The notes under the pieces were generated by a model. The model did no database searches and was not told the DNA's origin. It saw only the letters and a program-made list of their open reading frames with translations. Shown piece by piece: positions 32,790 through 44,283 of a stretch of 64,000 nt of DNA. Numbering within the stretch: position 1 is the stretch's first letter; the number at the start of each line of letters is the position of its first letter. The DNA is from Aegilops tauschii subsp. strangulata. Taxonomy: Eukaryota; Streptophyta; Magnoliopsida; Poales; Poaceae. The stretch lies in the NCBI RefSeq assembly GCF_002575655.3, contig NC_053037.3, positions 449,531,793 to 449,595,792 of the forward strand, in the 5' to 3' direction. Made by a program: the position numbers and the translations under genes.

Positions 32790-34849
32790 TCTGGACGGGA
32801 ACCCTCTTGCTCCCCCGCGAGCGCAGCCAGCCTGCTGCGCCCGATGGCGTTTGCCTCGACGCGCTGCAAGGCGTCGACGACGCCTGCGCAGCGAGCTGCC
32901 TCGCCGATCTGCTCGGCGAGACTCAACACTCCGACGAGCCTGCGTCCGACGCAGGCACCGACTACCCCGAGAACCGCCTCGTCAGCCTCCTCGACCAGCT
33001 TCACGTCTCCAGCGAGCCTGCCGTAGACATGGAGTCGGTCGGCTCCCCCGACCCGATGCTCATCGACTCCGACACGGCGTCGCTCGACGCTTACCCCTCC
33101 GACGTGGTGGTCTTCGACGACCGCCTCCCTCGAGCTGACAGCGGCAGCAGCGCTGTCACCGAAGTGCTGGTCATCAGCCACGTCGCCAACTCGGGCGAGA
33201 ATGCCCACGACGCCCTGCAAGCGGCAATGCACGACCTCTCCGTCCCCATCCCGGCCGACGCCGACGCCGAGACCCTGGAGGCACGCCGCCTTGCCCTCAT
33301 CGCGGAGGGCCAGAAGATAGCCTCCATGAGACGCCTCACCGAGGCCCACCAGCGTGAAGTCGACCGCGCCGCCTTCGGTACGCCGATGCCTAGCGGCCCG
33401 AGCCGCACCGGCTTCGTCCAGAAGCGCGGCGCGGCCGTCGCCAGCATGCTGGGGGCGGATCGCCCCGTTTACGCCACCCCGCTCGAGAATCTGCGAGCCG
33501 CTCAGGCGGCCGCAGAAGAGCTCAATGGGCTGGGAGCCGATGAGCTCCCCTACATGACGAGACGGATCCAGCAGCTGCTCGACGCGGCTGCAGAACGGCA
33601 TGAAGCCGGCGCCTGTGCTGATAGTCATCCCCCGCGCCGGGAGCACGCCGCGACGTCCCGCTCGCCGACTGCGAGCGGCGCGCACCAGAAGAAAGACAAG
33701 GAGCCGGCTGCCAGCTGCAGCCGGACTCGCATTACCATCGAGCGCGACGCGGAAGGCCGCCCTCGAGCGGTTGAACACCAAGGAAATCTGCCTCCTCCCC
33801 CGCCTCGAAGAGAAAGACGCCTCACTCCGCCGCCTATCACACACCCGACTCTTAGCGACCGACTCGGCCGCCGAGAAGGAGTCGGCGAGAACGACGCCCG
33901 CCACAGGATCGACCGCCTTGCTCGATCCTTGGCGTTAGAAGAAGAAGACGATGTCAGCCCGCCATGCTTTGGCCCCCGCATCCGCGACGAGCCCTTCCCC
34001 AAAGGGTTCTCGCTCCCCAGAGACACGCCCAAGTACAACGGCTCGGTGAAGCCGGAAGATTGGCTCATCGACTACTCCACGGCCGTCAGCATAGCCAACG
34101 GCAATCGGCGCGTCGCCGTGAAGTACGTCCCCCTCATGGCGCACATGGCTCAACAGCCTCAAGCCCTACAACATCAACAGTTGGCTGGACTTCACCGAAG
34201 TCTTCGTCCGCAACTTCACCAGCACCTACAATCGGCCGCCCAAGCCTCGCCAGCTCTCCCTCTGTGCCTAAGGGCCCAACGAGTCGACCCGCGACTACCT
34301 CACGCGATGGGCCGAGCTCCGCAACTCCTGCGAGGGGGTGCACGAGGTTCAGGCCATCGAGTACTTCACTGTCGGGTGCCGAGAGGGCACCCTCCTCAAG
34401 CACCGACTCCTCTGCGACGAGCCGGCTACCCTCGATGAGTTGCTGGTCATCGCGGACAAGTACGCTACAGCTGACTCCTCAATGAAGACGGAGCTCCGAG
34501 TGGACGCCTCGGGGAAAGTGATTGCTCCGGCTCCCAAGACGCCGGCTGGCGACCCTAATAGGCGCCCCTACCAGAACGACCACAAGCGCAAGGCCCCCAT
34601 GCCGACTTCCTCCAGTCGGCAGGCGGCCACAGTTGAAGACGAGCAGCCTGAAGAACGGCCCGCTCCCAAGAAGAAGGGTGGAAGGCCGGCTTGGCAGCCG
34701 TCTTTCTCCTACGAACAAGCTCTCGAAGCCCCTGCAAATTCCACAGCGGCGCGAAGCCGTCCAACCACACAACCCGGAAATGCCACTGGCTCACCCGCAT
34801 CACCAAGGGCGAGGGGATGTTGCCGCCTCCGCCTCCTGGCCCGCCGCCT
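32790..34849 (+). pseudogene. gag region of the Tat element
   Basis: Open from the leader through PKYNGSVKPEDWLIDYSTAV and KYVPLM in one frame. The capsid part continues in another frame (SWLDFTEVFVRNF, GCREGTLLKHRLL) from about 34150 to 34720, then returns to the first frame with a Cys/His-rich CKFHSGAKPSNHTTRKCHW, a nucleocapsid-like knuckle. The two shifts look like compensating indels in decay rather than programmed frameshifting, because capsid sequence is interrupted in the middle. The exact start codon is uncertain; ATG 33030 (MESVGSPDPM) or upstream. Confidence 0.75.
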
Positions 34850-37800
34850 CCAGCCCCCCAGCAGCCGGCGGCTCGGCCGGCAGTCAGCGCCATCCAAGAC
34901 GAATTTCCCGAAGAGCATGCTGCCAACGTCGTCTTCACCAGTCAAGCCGATGACAAGCGCAGCCGACGCCGACAGCACCAAGAAGTGAATGCAGTCGCCA
35001 CTAGCGCCCCCGAGTTCATGCACTGGTCAGAAAAGCCAATCAGCTGGAGCCAGACCGACCACCCAGAGGTGATGCCTTCGCCTGGTTCCTATGCAATGAT
35101 GTTGGACGTCACCCTTGCAATGGAGAGGCGAGCTGCCAGATTTTCCCGCGTCCTGATAGACGGCGGAAACATACTGTACCGCGATACCATGGAGAAGCTG
35201 AACATCAAAGCAAAGCAGCTCATGCCGAGCCGCACCGTCTTCCATGGTATCGTCCCCGGCCTGTCTTGCTCCCCGATCGGCAAGATCAAAATGGATGTTC
35301 TCTTCGGAGACAAAGACCATTTCCGCCGAGAAGCAATATGGTTCGAGGTAGTGGATTTGGAGAGCCCCTATCATGCACTGCTTGGCCGACCTGCTCTGGC
35401 CAAGTTCATGGCTGTGCCCCACTACGCCTACCTGAAGATGAAGATGCCGAGCTCAAAGGGGATCATCACGGTAGCCGGCGACTACAAGAAGTCCATCGAG
35501 TGCGCCATGGCCAGTAGCCGGCTGGCCGAGTCCCTCGTGGTGGCAGAAGAGAAGAAGATGTTGGAACGGGTTGTGGCCATGGCCGGCAAGCAGCCGGCCT
35601 TGTCCCCCAACCCCAAGGATTGTGATGCGCAGGGCTCCTTCCAGCCTGCCAAAGAGACGAAGAAGATACCTCTGGACCCGGAGAACCCGGAGAGGTTCGC
35701 TGTCATTGGGGCGAACTTGGACAGTAAATAGGAAGGCGAGCTCGTCGACTTCCTCCGTGAGAATCGAGACATCTTTGCATGGTCCCCAAAGGACATGCCG
35801 GGTGTCCCGAAGGATTTCGCCGAGCACAAATTACATGTCCGAGCTGATGCAAAGCCGGTCAAGCAGCCCCTCCGCTGACTGTCAGAAGAGAAGCGAAGAA
35901 TTGTGGGAGAAGAGATAGCCCGGCTCCTTGCCGCTGGCTTTATCATCGAAGTGTTCTTTCCAGAGTGGCTTGCCAACCCAGTTCTAGTTCTGAAGAAGAA
36001 TAACAAGTGGCGTATGTGTATAGACTACACCAGTCTGAACAAGGCCTGCCCAAAGGATCCGTTTGCTCTGCCACGGATTGACCAAGTGATAGACTCCACA
36101 GCCGAATGCGAGCTGTTAAGTTTTTTGGATGCGTACTCAGGGTACCATCAGATCAAGTTGGACCCAGCTGACCACCTGAAGACTGCCTTCATCACACCCT
36201 TTGGAGCTTTCTGCTACCTGACTATGACATTCGGCTTGAGGAATGCCGGTGCCACTTTTCAGCGTTGCATGCAGAAATGCCTCTTGAAACAACTCGGCAG
36301 AAATGCCCACGTCTATGTAGACGACATTGTGGTGAAGACAGAGAAGCGCGGTACCTTGCTGGAAGACCTGAAAGAAACATTCGCCAACTTGCGCCGATTC
36401 CAAATCAAGCTCAACCCCGAGAAGTGCGTGTTCAGAGTGCCAGCCAGCCAGCTGTTGGGCTTCCTGGTCTCCGAACGCGGCATCGAATGCAACCATGTCA
36501 AGATCAAGGCCATCGAGAGGATGGAGATTCCTACCAAACTGCGAGATGTGCAGAAATTCACTGGCTGCTTAGCCTCCCTGAATCGTTTTATCAGCCGACT
36601 AGGAGAAAAGGCTCTCCCCCTGTACCGACTCATGAAGAAGTCCACTCACTTCGAGTGGAACGACCAAGCCGACCAAGCCTTCCATGAGCTGAAGAAAATG
36701 CTGACCACTCCGCCTGTCCTGGCGGTGCCGACTGAGAAGGAGCCCATGCTCCTCTACATCGCCGCGACTTGCCGAGTCGTCAGCACTGTTGTTGTGGTCC
36801 AGCGCCCGGAGGAAGGCCGAGCCCAGCTAGTCCAGAGGCCGGTGTACTATCTCAGCGAAGTGCTATCCAGCTCAAAGCAAAACTACCCGCACTACTAGAA
36901 GATGTGCTATGGGGTGTACTTCGCTGCCAAGAAACTGAAGCCCTACTTCCAAGAGCACCCCATCACGGTCGTATGCACTGCCCCGCTCGCCGAGATCATA
37001 GGCAGCCGCGATGCATCCGGCCGGGTGGCAAAATGGGCCATTGCATTGGCGCCCTACACAATATTCTACCAACCCCGCACCGCCATCAAGTCGCAAGCAT
37101 TGGCCGACTTCCTCGTCGACTGGGCCGAGACCCAGTACCTACCGCCGGCTCCCGACTCTACCCATTGGCGGATGCACTTTGACGGGTCCAAGATGCGCAC
37201 CGGCTTGGGAGCCGGCATCGTCCTCACCTCTCCCAAAGGCGACAAGCTCAAGTACACGCTGCAGATCCACTTCGCCGCCTCCAACAACGTGGCCGAGTAC
37301 GAGGCGCTCGTACACGGGCTCCGGCTAGCCAAAGAGCTTGGCATACGCCGGATCCTATGCTACGGCGACTCAGACTTGGTGGTCCAGCAATCGTCTGGCG
37401 ACTGGGACGCCAAGGACGCGAACATGGCAAGTTATCGATTCCTCGTCCAGCAGATCAGCGGATACTTTGAGGGGTGCGAGTTCCTCCACGTGCCAAGGGC
37501 CGACAACGACCAAGCAGATGCCCTAGCACGGATCGGCTCCACCCGACAGGCCATACCGACTGGTGTCTCCCTCCAGCGCCTCCTCAAGCCGTCCATCAAG
37601 CCGTCTCCAGAGTCGGATTCCATCTTCGTACCACCTGCGCCAGATATAGCCGGATTCGACTGGAGAAACCCCGCAGGCGGCACGGGGACTTCGACAACTG
37701 GCCCGGGGACTGCTGTAGTCGCACCCGGCCCGGGGACTGCAGCAGTCGGCCCGGGGACTACAACAACACAAGAAGCAGTGGCCGACTCACCCAACCCACC

Positions 37801-39118
37801 CACCCGAGTCATGGTGGCTACATTAACAGAAGAAGAAGTCACAGCTCCCTCATGGGCCCAGCCCATCCTCAAGTTCCTAGTCAGCAGAGAGCTGCCGGCT
37901 GATGAGATCTCAGCAAGACTAGTGCAACGACGAGCCGCATCATATACAATAATCAACACAGAGCTTGTGAAGCGCAGCGTCACTGGAGTCTTCCAGCGTT
38001 GTGTCGAGCCAGAAAAAGGAGTGGCAATCCTCAAAGACATCCACCAAGGCGAATGCGGCCACCACGCAGCCTCAAGATCACTTGTGGCCAAGGCTTTCCG
38101 CCATGGTTTCTTCTGGCCGACTGCCTTGGAGAATGCTAAAGAAATAGTCAAGAGCTGCAGAGGATGCCAAGTTTTTAGTTCCAAGCAACACCTGCCGGCT
38201 TCTGCACTCAATACCATTCCCCTCACCTGGCCTTTTGCCGTCTGGGGACTGGACATGGTGGGCCCTTTCAAGACAGCCCGCGGCGGCTTGGCGCATCTAC
38301 TTGTCGCTGTGGACAAGTTCACAAAGTGGATCGAAGCAAAGCCGATCAAAAAGCTGAACGGGCCGACTGTCGTGACATTCATCACCGACATCACTACTCG
38401 GTACGGCGTGCCGCACAGCATCATCACCGACAACGGCACGAACTTCGCCAAAGGAGCACTGGCACGTTTCTGCGCGACGCAGGGCATCCGACTGGACTTA
38501 GCGTCCGTTGCCCACCCGCAGTCAAACGGCCAGGTCGAGCGAGCAAATGGACTCATCCTCTCCGGCATCAAGCCCCGACTGGTTGTACCACTGGAGCGAT
38601 CGGCCGGCTGCTGGCTCGAAGAGCTGCCGGCTGTCCTCTAGAGCCTGCGCACTACACCCAACAAGTCAACCGGCTTCACCCCATTTTTCCTCGTGTACGG
38701 TGCCGAGGCTGTCATCCCAACAGACATCGAGTTCAACTCGCCTCGGATCACCATGTACACGGAGGAGGAGGCCAAAGAAGCAAGAGAAGACGGCGTGGAC
38801 CTACTGGAAGAAGGCCGGCTGCTAGCACTCAGCCGGTCCGCCATCTACCAGCAAGGGCTGCGCCGCTACTACAACCGCAAGGTCAAGCCAAGATCCTTCC
38901 AAGAGGGCGACCTTGTGCTCCAGCTGATCCAGCGAACAGCCAGCCGGCACAAGCTCTCGGCCCCTTGGGAAGGCCCCTTCGTCGTCAGCAAGGCACTCGG
39001 CAATGACTCCTACTACTTGATCGACGCGCAAAAACCAAGAGCACGCAAGAGAGACGACTCAGGCAAGGAGTCGGAGCGACCATGGAACGCAAACCTCCTG
39101 AGACGATTTTACAGTTGA
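34850..39118 (+). pseudogene. pol: protease, reverse transcriptase, dual RNase H, integrase
   Basis: All segments lie in one frame. Protease: VLIDGGNILYRDT near 35150, with the Asp-Gly-Gly kept but apparently 2-3 codons missing after it. RT: FLDAYSGYHQI and YVDD near 36310. Connection/RNase H remnant: then archaeal-type RNase H (HFDGSK, AEYEAL, GDSDLV, NDQADALA) at about 37.15-37.55 kb. Integrase: His/Cys finger (HQGECGHH...CRGC), then WGLDMVGPF, ITDNGTNF and NGQVERANG giving D, D, E. The frame is interrupted by TAG 35729, TGA 35876, TAG 36896 and TAG 38639; the family has Gln, Arg, Gln and Trp there. Catalytic residues are otherwise intact, so decay is recent. Confidence 0.9.
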
Positions 39119-39901
39119 AAGCAGTATGTATCATGCTACCCTTTTTTGTATTAAGTACAAACCAACAGGCCCCCCGAGCAGGACTCGGGGACTGCCCTTG
39201 TTTATCTATGAATGACAAGTGTCATATCCATGAATGTATCATTACATTTGATTTTTTGGTCCGGCACCGGGTTCGACTTGTCGGCCCGGGGACTGGCCGC
39301 CTTGAGCTATATTTGAAGTTTTCCCTAAAGTCAGAAAAGTAGTGCGCCGGCTCCCGAGTCCTCTCTTGTTGAAAGTCGCAGCTCAAAGAACTGTCTGTCC
39401 GACTAGCAAGAGGCAAGACAGAAAGGACGCCCACACGAAAAATGGCTAAGGAACAACGAACCTATATAGCAAAGAGACGGCCTCCAAGCATGCCTGCCGG
39501 CTGCCAAAACAGCTGGCTTCCTGAAAAACTTAGCTTTAGTTCAGCAGAGCTAGAGTACTCCCCCCCCCAATCGGCCAGGCACTCCTCCGGCTACTGATTG
39601 CGGAGCAACTGTTTGACTGGGGAGGCGGCAACCAAGGGAGGGCGGCAAAGGAAAAAGCAGAAGGATAAAGAGCAAAGTACAAGGAAAGGCCACATGCATA
39701 AGTTATATACACACATAAAGCCCCCAACAGGCTAGCAACAGACTTATGTTCGAATACACCCAGTGGGTGGAATTGTGCAGATTTAACCAAACATTGTTCC
39801 AAAAGTAACTAGACAGGGAAACAAAAGACGGCAGACTAAGGCGCGCTGCGGAGGCCGAGCTGGTCGGTGAAGGCGGCCTCGCCGGCTGAAGGAGTGGCCG
39901 A
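39119..39901. other. Spacer between convergent pol and antisense gene
   Basis: No gene. Contains CCGGGGACTG motifs and a poly-C tract near 39560. It probably holds polyadenylation regions of the two tail-to-tail genes. Confidence 0.4.
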
Positions 39902-42900
39902 CTAGCGTGTCCTGGCTTGACCACCACCTACGGCAGGAGACGCACTCGCGCGCGACGTAGTGCTGGAGGCGCGGTCAGGCTGAGGCTGGCCGGCTGCTCC
40001 ACCAGCCGGCTCGGCGTCTTCACCCTCCTCCTCCTCTTCTTCACCCTCGTCGCTGGAGTCCATCTCCTCCGCCGAGTCTTCGCCATCCGTCGGGTTTAGA
40101 CCGAACCACTCCTCCGGCTGGGCGACACCATTGTCGTCCACCTCGGGGGCGAAGACGCTGGTGTCGGTGTAGTCGGCGATCGCCGAAGCCCGCTGGATGA
40201 TGGCCGGCCGCACCGGCTCCAGCTCTATGTCGGCTTGCTGCCGCCAGGTAGCCAACTGATCCAGGCTCAGGCCGGGATACCAGGCCTTGACGAACTCCAG
40301 CACCCGCCTGGCACCGGAGCGAGCCGCCGAGGCCTTCCAGGCTTCGAAGCGGCCGACTGCCACCTCCAGCCAGTCGGCAGTCCGACTGGGGGTGCGAGGA
40401 ACCACTTGGCCGGGCCAGAGGGCGGCCAAGACTTGCGCCCCGGCACGCGGAAGCCGACGGAGCAGTCGGTGAGCCGGCTGGATGCGGGCCTGGATCGCCA
40501 GGAGCTGCTCCTCCAGCGAGCGGCCGGCGGTTGGCGAGATCTCAAAGCCAGCCTGCCTTCGCGCTTGGCGACGGGCCTCGATGGTCTGGTTGGCGACAGT
40601 AGAATAGCCAGGGAAATATTCTGCGCAAGAAAGAAGAAGAAAAGGAGAAAAGAGCACCAAATCAGAAAAAGAGCCAAAGTGGCAGATGGCAAGAAAGGAC
40701 GAAGAGGTAGGCGCCTTACCGTCAACCAGATCTTCGATCTGGCCATAGCCAGAGACCAGAGTCTGCCTGGCCTCAGCCCAGCCAGCTGCCTCCGTCTCGT
40801 ACTCGGCCTGGAGGGCGGCTTCGCGGTCCTGCACCACCTTCAGGGCCGCCTTGTGGCCTTCCTCCTGGTCGGCCAGCTTCTTGACCAGGCGGTCGCGCTC
40901 CTGCACCAAGGCGGCGAGCTCGGCATCCTTGGCACGAAGGGCAGTCTGAGAATCTCCCAGCTGTGCCCTCAGACTGGCGTTGGCCGCTGCAAAGACGTCA
41001 GAAAAAGAAAGAACAAGTAAGAGGAAGTCGTTAAGGAAGTTCCGACCCGACTGCTCAGCAGTCGGCCCGAATCTCGGGGACTACACCCAGTGGGTGTGCT
41101 GACGCGCCCCCACATGAGATAAAGAACAAAGCACGTACCTCGGCCCTCAGTAAGGTCGGCGGTCTTCTGAGTCAGCTCCCGAGCCTGGGAGTTGAAGGCG
41201 GCCGCTCGAAGGTTGTGGTAGTCCTGCAAGATGGACAGAAGATCGAAGTAAGAACAAGAACATCAAAGGCAAATCCACCAAGAAGTTCCAAGCCGCCTCC
41301 TCAGCAGTCGACTCGGAACTCGGGGACTACACCCAGTGGGTGCGCTGACGCGCCCACATGGAAGAAATCAATATCAAGAAGAAATCAAGATCAAGAAGAA
41401 GCAAGATGGGAATACTACCCCGGATGGCCGCCCGCGTCGCGAGGAACTCGTCGGTGAACTGCCTCAGCGCCGCAGCTTGGCCCTGAAGCCGGGTCCGGAC
41501 GTCCTGTGCAGCCACGTTCACCACGGCCGTCCCTCCGCCTGGCGTCCACCCCGAGGTAGCGCTGGCCGCCTCCGCATCCCGGGCCGACGAGCTGGAGCCC
41601 ACGGCCGGCTGCGGCTCCGACGTGGCCTTCTGTGGCTCCGACGCGGCCTTCCCCGCGCGCCGGCTTGACAGAATCCGGACCGCCATCTCAGCCCTCGCGG
41701 CCGGCTCGCCCCCCACCGACTGTGCAGGCGGCGGATCAGGCCGGCCGCCTTGAGCCGCCCCAGTTGGCGGGGTCGGCACCGGTGCCCTCTCCAGGATGAT
41801 GACGTCGTCGCTTCCCCCCAGCCCTGGCTGGTCGCCGCTGGCTCCCTCTGGCGAGGGCTCCATGTCCCCAGGCGCCATGACGCGCAGCGGGGTGAGCATC
41901 AAAACCTCCCCCGCCGCCGCCGCCGCCGCAGCCTCTGCTTGGGCCCTGGCTGCGGCATCGGCGAGTGCCTTCACCGCCTCCTCCTGCCGTGCCGCCTGGG
42001 CGGCGGCCGCCCTCCGTGCCTCCGCCTCCCGCGCCTCTCACTCCGCCCGCGCCTCCCGCGCGTTCCTTTCTATCGCCTCCTGAAGGTCGGCACGGGGGTC
42101 CACGCGGCGGGTGGTGCTCCCAGAGCCCCTCGGCGACTCAACGACGGAGGCGGCAGCCGCACGCTCAAGCGACAACGGAGCTCTGATCGTTGAAGAAAAA
42201 GACAAGGGTTCAGGAACCACCAGAGAAAAGAAAAAAAAAGAGTATACGAAAGAAAGTGAACTTACGCCGACACGGTCTGCGGTTGCTTCACCGTCTTGCG
42301 GAAGCGAGCCGCCTTCGCGGCCGCCTCCTCCCGCCTGGTGGCTGCCTCCCCGCCTCTGGGCTTCTTCGTTCGGCTGCCGAACAAACCCTGGGCGGCGCGA
42401 CGCTTTTGACCTCCGCCCCGAGCAGGCGGTGCAGCGGAGGAACCCGCGCCGCATCCAGATGCCGGCTGGCGGCGTGGGGCGACTTCGGCCTCATCGTCGT
42501 CCGGCCAGTCCTCGAAGGTGACTCCGAGCCCGGAGCCGCCTGCTTCGCCACCGGCTTGGCCACCACCCGGCTCGACGTCGTCGTCCATACCGGCCGCCGC
42601 CAGGTCAGGGTCATCCAGATCGTGTTCGGTCCGGTCGGGGACAAATCGGCGCTCCGAGTCTGACCCGGCGGCCGGCCGAAGCAGAGGGCTCTGTCGAAAA
42701 GCAAACCGACTAAGTTAGAATCGGCTAAGAGGAACTCGGCAACAAAGCGAAGAGAGAGAGAGAGAAAGAGACAAGGAGAACATACCGTAGGCGGCGGATT
42801 GGCTCGGCTATACGGTTCCTTGCCGAACTGCCAGTCTTCGGTGAGTTTGCAGTTCGCAAGGTAGTTCACCATATAGGCGACCTCCTCGCGCGGCATCTCC

Positions 42901-43688
42901 TTGGTACACATTCGGCTCGGATCGAGCTGGCCGCTCATCTGACAGATCAGATGAGGCCGGCTCTGGAGCGGAAGAACCCGGCGCGTGACGAACGCGGCCA
43001 GAAGGACGGGCCCCGTCAAGCCCTCTGCATGGGTCAGCTCCCGCACTCGGGCGACGGCGGCGGACCCGGCCGGCGTCAGAGTCACGGCCCGGAAGGACCA
43101 CTGGGGCCGCCTGCCCTCTGGTGGGCCGGCTACGTAAGCCGGCAGGTTGATGTAGTCGCCCCGCGGGGCGATGTTCCGCACATAGAAGTACGATTTTTGC
43201 CACTTCTTCACCGATTGGATCAGCGTGATGACAGGGAAGGGGTTGTCGGCGACCGATCTCCGCGACGCGATGAAGGCGCCAGTCTGAGCCGGCACGCCCC
43301 GCATGCGCGTGCCCAGCTTCGACTGGAAGAACTAGCCCCAGATCTCAAGGGTGGGGAGGACGCCGAGGTAGCCCTCGCACAGGGTGACGAAGGCGGACAG
43401 CAGCACCACCGCGTTTGGGGTGAGATGGTGCGGCTGGAGCTGATAGAAGTCGAGCCAGGAGCGGAAGAAGGCGCTCGCTGGCAGGCCGATGCCACGCAAG
43501 AAGTGCGAGCGGAAGACCACCCGCTCGCCCTCCCGTGGCTCCGGCGTAATTTCCCTCGCCGGCGCAAGGTGGACCTCCACCTTGTCCGCGGCCGGCAGCC
43601 GCCGAGTATTGCGGAGGAACTCGACGTGGTCTTCGTGCACGTTGGAGCCGTCCCAATCCCCGCCATACTGCTCCGTGGCGGGAGGCAT
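39902..43688 (-). pseudogene. Antisense gene of the Tat element: putative gypsy-type transposon protein (Transposase_28-like)
   Basis: Start ATG at 43688 (MPPATEQYGGD). The N-terminal domain has the PF04195-type pattern: FFRSWLDFYQLQPHHLTPNAVVLLSAFVTLCEGYLGVLP, interrupted once by TAG at 43332 (WG*FFQSK, Gln in relatives), then VAYMVNYLANCKLTEDWQFG. Introns with GT-AG borders are visible, for example from about 42782 (CCTACG/GTATG) to about 42690 (CGACAG/AGCCC). Downstream are Ala/Pro/acid-rich and coiled-coil segments and an acidic tail (EEEEEEGEDAEP) ending at 39902; a TGA lies at 42038. It is paralogous to the antisense gene at 10243 and has the same geometry: starting about 600 bp from the 3' LTR and converging on pol. 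Confidence 0.75.
41895..41945. repeat. GCC trinucleotide run
   Basis: A (CGC)n-type run encodes poly-Ala in the antisense gene. Confidence 0.7.
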
Positions 43689-43825
43689 GGCAAAAACTAG
43701 CGTAGCGGCGGAGGAACGTGCGGTGGAAGAGCGCGGCGGCGAGGCGCTGTTGCAAGAAACGGTGAGCGAAGAAGATGGTGGAAGTAGGAGGAGCGTGCGA
43801 GGGCCTGCCGCCCTCCACCTCCCCC

Positions 43826-43833
43826 TACTTATA
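43826..43833 (-). promoter_or_regulatory. TATA box of the antisense gene
   Basis: GCTATAAGTAGGGG on the minus strand lies about 140 bp upstream of ATG 43688. Confidence 0.5.
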
Positions 43834-44283
43834 GCTTCGCGAGGCGAGGCCGAAGAGGCCGGACGTGGGGGGAGACGTGGGATTAACTGCACCCATTCCC
43901 CCCACGCCCCGCGATTATTGTGCCCTAAAGGCGAGCCGAAACTGCCGCAAGGAGTCGTGCGGGCGGTTTCGGGATACAGAGAATCCGCGCCTGGGCCCGG
44001 GCGCGGACGTGGCGGGCCCCCGCCCTGCGGCGACGTCCCGTCGCGCGCGTGGGCTGGCAGGCTTTCTGGCCGAGGGAGGCCACATGGTTCGCAGACGGGA
44101 AGTGGCCGGCCCCCGGCCCGGAGCGCACGCTAGCGAGCTCCCGCCCTCCGACTCCGGAGTCTTCGACCAAGGCGGCACGCCTAACTAAAGCCGGCTCCTA
44201 GCTGCCGACTTGTCAAGATAGGAAGCTGATCGAGCTTCTCAACCCCTACTCCACCTCGAAGCCCAATCAGCTTCGGGGACTAC
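43834..44283. other. Antisense-gene promoter region and polypurine tract
   Basis: GC-rich with no gene. The last bases before the 3' LTR, GCTTCGGGGACTAC (44270-44283), are the likely polypurine tract for plus-strand priming. Confidence 0.5.

Noticed and set aside
33091..33904. Minus-strand open frames across gag
   Set aside because: Antisense shadows of GC-rich gag. The genuine antisense gene of this element is at 39902-43688.
34150..34720. Programmed frameshift in gag
   Set aside because: The shift occurs in mid-capsid and is reversed later, with no slippery site seen. Two decay indels are simpler.
41336..43700. Plus-strand ORFs opposite the antisense gene
   Set aside because: GC-rich shadows with no domain and no agreement with the visible introns.
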